The notes under the pieces: model-generated
What the model was told of the DNA's origin: nothing
Databases searched by the model: none
The model's input: the letters and a program-made list of their open reading frames with translations, nothing else
Part shown: positions 6,817 through 8,758 of the stretch, piece after piece
Layout: each line of letters begins with the position of its first letter
Position numbering within the stretch: position 1 is the stretch's first letter
Position numbers and translations under genes: made by a program
Assembly: GCA_003222855.1 (NCBI GenBank)
Contig: QHXH01000329.1
Coordinates: forward strand, 1-8,758
Length of the DNA stretch: 8,758 nt
From: Acidobacteriota bacterium
GTDB taxonomy: Bacteria; Acidobacteriota; Blastocatellia; Pyrinomonadales; Pyrinomonadaceae
Direction: 5' to 3'

Positions 6817-6828
6817 GCTACACAACTG

Positions 6829-6864
6829 AAAGGCTTTCCGACAAAAAATCGGAAAGCCTTTTTT
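6829..6864 (+). terminator. Intrinsic terminator, possibly bidirectional
   Basis: AAAGGCTTTCCGA (6829-6841) and TCGGAAAGCCTTT (6849-6861) form a perfect 13-bp stem with a seven-base A-rich loop. The T-run continues to 6864. On the plus strand it ends the CAP transcript. On the minus strand it stands directly after the tRNA-Pro gene, where the tail is only TTTC, so it may serve both genes with different strength. Confidence 0.88.
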
Positions 6865-6866
6865 GA

Positions 6867-6943
6867 TGGTCGGGACGACTGGATTCGAACCAGCGACCTC
6901 ACGCACCCCAAGCGTGCGCGCTACCAGGCTGCGCCACGTCCCG
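6867..6943 (-). tRNA. tRNA-Pro (anticodon GGG), CCA encoded
   Basis: The gene reads from 6943 to 6867. The acceptor stem CGGGACG pairs fully with CGTCCCG. The D-stem is GCGC/GCGC around AGCCTGGTA. The anticodon stem CACGC/GCGTG holds the loop TTGGGGT, giving anticodon GGG, which reads CCC and CCU. The T-arm GCTGG-TTCGAAT-CCAGT has one G-T wobble. The discriminator is A, and CCA (6869-6867) is encoded. It has its own promoter (6957-6984) and a hairpin terminator directly downstream. Confidence 0.96.
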
Positions 6944-6956
6944 TCAAAGCCATTTC

Positions 6957-6984
6957 AGTATGGCGCGAAAACATTCTTTGTCAA
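6957..6984 (-). promoter_or_regulatory. Promoter for tRNA-Pro
   Basis: On the minus strand a perfect TTGACA (6984-6979) is followed after 16 bases by CATACT (6962-6957). The first base of the mature tRNA is at 6943, so the precursor leader would be about seven bases. Confidence 0.65.
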
Positions 6985-7007
6985 ACCCGCGAATCGATCG
7001 ATCCTGA

Positions 7008-7059
7008 AGTGGCACGGGCGTCCCGCCCGTGAACTCACGCGCAAGATGCGCGTGCCACT
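7008..7059. repeat. Compact 52-bp palindrome with two inner hairpins
   Basis: The ends AGTGGCACG (7008-7016) and CGTGCCACT (7051-7059) are perfect reverse complements. Inside are two more inverted pairs: CACGGGCG/CGCCCGTG (7013-7031, loop TCC) and CACGCGC/GCGCGTG (7036-7054, loop AAGAT). The single strand can fold as a three-way cross-shape or as two hairpins. It lies 20 bases after the stop of the merR gene and before the tRNA promoter. There is no T-run, so it is not a standard terminator. Confidence 0.75.
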
Positions 7060-7078
7060 ATGATTGACGGCGAACCGA

Positions 7079-7573
7079 TCATTTCTTCTTGGAACGCATC
7101 GCTTCGAGTTCCGCATCTCCCTCATCAAGCAGATCGAGAATCTCACGAAGTTGATGGGCGATTTGCCTTAACGAACCGCGTTGTTCATCCGTAAACTTTG
7201 GAGGAGCTGCTGTCTGTCGAGTTGAACTAAAGCGCGCCGCGAGCGAGGGCGGCGGTTGTAAGCTGCGCAAGGGAGCTTTCGCCGGCGCTGCTCCCGAGCC
7301 ATCGCGGCCCGGCGAGCGCAACTCGCTGGCCAATTTCTTCTTCGCGCCCGCGATTGTGTATTGTTCGTCGTAAAGCAGTTTCTTAATTCGCAAGGCCATC
7401 TCGACGTCCTTTCGACGATAAGTCCGTTGCCCGGCTCGATTTTTCTGCGGCGCCAACATCGGAAACTCGGTCTCCCAATATCTGAGGACATGCGCCTGCA
7501 CACCGGCGAGTTCACACACCTCTCCGATCTTAAAAAACAGCTTTTGGGGAATTGCGGGGCTGGCTTGACTCAT
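7079..7573 (-). CDS. MerR-family transcriptional regulator
   Basis: A predicted DNA-binding regulator of 164 residues. The winged-helix part covers about 13-82: FFKIGEVCELAGVQAHVLRY is the helix-turn-helix, RYWETEFPMLAPQKNRAGQR is the strongly conserved MerR wing entry, and RTYRRKDVEMALRIKKLL follows. After it comes an Ala/Pro/Ser-rich linker (about 87-127) and a C-terminal helix (about 130-160) that could form a coiled-coil dimer. There are no clustered cysteines or other metal-binding signature, so the signal it senses is unknown. The order merR then tRNA-Pro is, from memory, often seen in Myxococcota and Acidobacteriota behind pheST and ihfA; here pheST and ihfA are absent. A promoter lies at 7632-7660. 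It is divergent from the tyrosinase gene, but nothing shows that it controls it. Confidence 0.92.
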   Translation of the reverse strand: MSQASPAIPQKLFFKIGEVCELAGVQAHVLRYWETEFPMLAPQKNRAGQRTYRRKDVEMALRIKKLLYDEQYTIAGAKKKLASELRSPGRDGSGAAPAKAPLRSLQPPPSLAARFSSTRQTAAPPKFTDEQRGSLRQIAHQLREILDLLDEGDAELEAMRSKKK

Positions 7574-7631
7574 CTTTGAACCGAGAGACTCTGGTTGGAG
7601 TTAATGCGTCGCCAAACAATATCGAGAACGG

Positions 7632-7660
7632 ATGTTAACCGCGCTGATATTCTCTGTCAA
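7632..7660 (-). promoter_or_regulatory. Promoter for the merR-family gene
   Basis: On the minus strand TTGACA (7660-7655) is followed after 17 bases by TAACAT (7637-7632). The -35 is perfect and the -10 matches four of six. It lies about 60 bases before the ATG at 7573. The spacer length is normal, unlike the 19-20 bases of promoters that metal-sensing MerR proteins usually activate. Confidence 0.6.
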
Positions 7661-7782
7661 TAAGTTAGGAGTAAAAACCTTAGCAAGCGGATTAAAGGTT
7701 CTTCCTTAACTCGGCCCAGCGTTACCTTGTGACTGCGAAAAAACGGTCAAGTAAGGCATACGCCCGCATTAACCAAAAAGTA
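7661..7782. other. Central part of the merR/tyrosinase divergent spacer
   Basis: No gene is seen here. The one structure I find is a short inverted repeat, AACCTT (7676-7681) and AAGGTT (7695-7700), about 13 bases apart. It lies between the two divergent promoters and could be an operator, but six-base arms are close to chance expectation. Confidence 0.3.
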
Positions 7783-7811
7783 TTGACGGTCGGGCTTGCG
7801 TGGCCTATCGT
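7783..7811 (+). promoter_or_regulatory. Promoter for the tyrosinase gene
   Basis: TTGACG (7783-7788) is followed after 17 bases by TATCGT (7806-7811), matching five of six and four of six consensus bases. Transcription would begin near 7818 and give a leader of about 107 bases. Confidence 0.6.
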
Positions 7812-7838
7812 GCTGACACACTTCCTAATGGGAGTCGT

Positions 7839-7920
7839 GGGAACCAATTCCCGCGGGAAGACTGGTTCCTGAAACCTCGACAACCTCGCTCCGCTTAACA
7901 GCGGAATTCAACGGAGGTGA
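7839..7920 (+). promoter_or_regulatory. Structured tyrosinase leader with possible RBS sequestration
   Basis: Two hairpins can form. The first has the outer stem GGAACCA/TGGTTCC (7840-7846 with 7863-7869) and inner pairs TTCC/GGAA around CGCG. The second has CCGCT/AGCGG (7891-7895 with 7900-7904). ACCTC (7884-7888) is complementary to GAGGT (7914-7918), which is the core of the ribosome binding site, and would close the second hairpin. Another ACCTC copy lies at 7874-7878 and could compete. I recognise no known riboswitch class. The regulatory reading is an inference from base pairing only. Confidence 0.4.
7913..7920 (+). promoter_or_regulatory. Strong ribosome binding site
   Basis: GGAGGTGA is fully complementary to the 3' end of 16S rRNA and ends four bases before ATG 7925. 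It fixes the start of the tyrosinase gene and is by far the best SD sequence in the window. Confidence 0.85.
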
Positions 7921-7924
7921 CTAA

Positions 7925-8758
7925 ATGAACAAGCATTCACGCCGTCGGTTTATCGTGACCGCGAGTGCGGCGGCTTCGGTTGTGATCCTTGGACCGTCTC
8001 TGTTCGACGCGAGCAAGGTTTTCGCTGCGCCGTTTACACGACGAGACATTGGCGGGCTTAGCGCCAGTGACCCCATCATCACCGGTTATAAAACCGCAGT
8101 GACCGCAATGAAGGCGCTTTCAGCCAGCGATCCCACGGATCCGCGTGGTTGGAGCTATCAAGCCGCGATTCACGGAACGCACGCGTTGGGCTCCCATATC
8201 GCGTGGAACACTTGTGAGCATCACACAAAGTTTTTCTGGTCATGGCACCGAATGTATCTCTACTATTTCGAGCGTATCGTGCGGAAGTATTCGGGTGTCT
8301 ACGGTTGGACCTTGCCGTATTGGAATTACTCTTCACCTACGCAGCGGCAATTGCCCGCGGTCTTTCGCGATGCAACCAGCTCGCTCTTCGTCCCGGATCC
8401 CGATCGACCAAACGTCTGGAACACCGGCGCAGCTTCGCTGCCGGCGGCACACGTCGATACCAGCGCGGGGATGGCCCAGGTCAGTTTTTATCCCGGTGGC
8501 AGCAGTTCGCTTGAAAGTAATCCTCACGACAACGTGCACGTGGACATCGGCGGGTTCAGCGGCTGGATGGGCGACATTCAAGCGGCGGCCCAGGACCCGG
8601 TCTTTTACGTGCATCATGCCAACATGGATCGACTCTGGAATCTGTGGAAGGCGCAAGGCGGCGGCCGGGTAGATCCGCTGAGTGACAGCGCCTGGAAGAA
8701 CACGCTATTTACTTTCTTCGATGAAAACAAGAACCAGGTAACTATGAAGGGCTGCGAC
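7925..8758 (+). CDS. Tat-exported tyrosinase (type-3 copper oxidase), 3' end outside window
   Basis: A dinuclear copper enzyme of the tyrosinase/catechol oxidase family, which oxidises phenols to o-quinones with oxygen and can lead to melanin. The first 278 residues are in the window; the reading frame is open to the edge. The N-terminus NKHSRRRFIVT plus a hydrophobic stretch is a twin-arginine signal with a likely cut near VFAA (32-35), so export as a folded, copper-loaded protein is expected. CuA ligands are H83, H99 and H108 (WSWHRMYLYYFE), with the same 16 and 9 spacing as H38, H54 and H63 of Streptomyces tyrosinase. CuB ligands are H201 and H205 (NPHDNVH) and H231 (FYVHHANMDRLW). C97 stands two residues before H99, as in the Cys-x-His thioether of fungal tyrosinases. 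The residue after the first CuB histidine is D202, where several true tyrosinases have Asn. No caddie protein gene is seen. A C-terminal lid domain cannot be judged from the partial sequence. Confidence 0.93.
   Translation, partial: MNKHSRRRFIVTASAAASVVILGPSLFDASKVFAAPFTRRDIGGLSASDPIITGYKTAVTAMKALSASDPTDPRGWSYQAAIHGTHALGSHIAWNTCEHHTKFFWSWHRMYLYYFERIVRKYSGVYGWTLPYWNYSSPTQRQLPAVFRDATSSLFVPDPDRPNVWNTGAASLPAAHVDTSAGMAQVSFYPGGSSSLESNPHDNVHVDIGGFSGWMGDIQAAAQDPVFYVHHANMDRLWNLWKAQGGGRVDPLSDSAWKNTLFTFFDENKNQVTMKGCD

Noticed and set aside
6867..6943. tRNA-Pro as an integration site of a genomic island
   Set aside because: No integrase gene and no repeated copy of the tRNA 3' end is seen in the window, and the merR-tRNA pair appears to be an old chromosomal arrangement.
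6622..7146. Open frames across the tandem repeats, the tRNA and the merR spacer
   Set aside because: They run through a clear tRNA gene, a terminator and repeats, so they are not coding.
8079..8672. Open frames on both strands inside the right-end gene, up to 175 codons
   Set aside because: They overlap the tyrosinase frame, which has a strong ribosome binding site, a Tat signal and all six copper ligands.

Overview
The window looks like chromosomal DNA from an environmental Gram-negative-type bacterium of moderate GC. My best guess is Acidobacteriota (Blastocatellia-like). The basis is the mix of proteins: a secreted Gly-Tyr-repeat protein, a Tat-exported tyrosinase, a secreted CAP protein, a PBP1B-type synthase and a merR/tRNA-Pro pair. 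The dense palindromic spacer repeats also fit. The lineage is an inference; there is no rRNA or other phylogenetic marker.

Left to right: a partial secreted protein gene on the minus strand (1-321) has its signal-peptide region open in frame but cut off from any start codon by a TGA. A spacer with a degenerate inverted repeat follows. Next come two Fe-S assembly genes on the plus strand, a class I cysteine desulfurase (717-1907) and an IscU/NifU-N-like scaffold (2151-2513), separated by a 216-bp imperfect palindrome. The desulfurase should supply sulfur and the scaffold should receive it, but the scaffold lacks the usual third cysteine. A near-perfect 135-bp palindrome separates them from a convergent bifunctional penicillin-binding protein of PBP1B type (2778-5546, minus), which builds and cross-links peptidoglycan.

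The PBP gene is divergent from a secreted CAP-domain protein (5872-6699, plus). The spacer between them holds a good promoter for the PBP, a plausible one for the CAP gene, and another palindromic element. After the CAP gene come three 35-bp tandem repeats, a strong hairpin terminator, and a minus-strand tRNA-Pro(GGG) with encoded CCA and its own promoter. A MerR-family regulator (7079-7573, minus) lies upstream of the tRNA, with a compact palindrome between them.

The right end holds a divergent tyrosinase gene (7925 to the edge, plus). It has a consensus-like promoter, a leader of about 107 nt able to form hairpins that could cover the ribosome binding site, a Tat signal and all six copper-ligand histidines.

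The genes are mostly recognisable families and I see no clear new multi-gene system. The most unusual content is between and at the edges of genes. Five inverted-repeat elements of different sequence lie in the spacers. Other points of note are the altered IscU cysteine set, a duplicated C-terminal module in the PBP, the interrupted signal-peptide gene and the tyrosinase leader.
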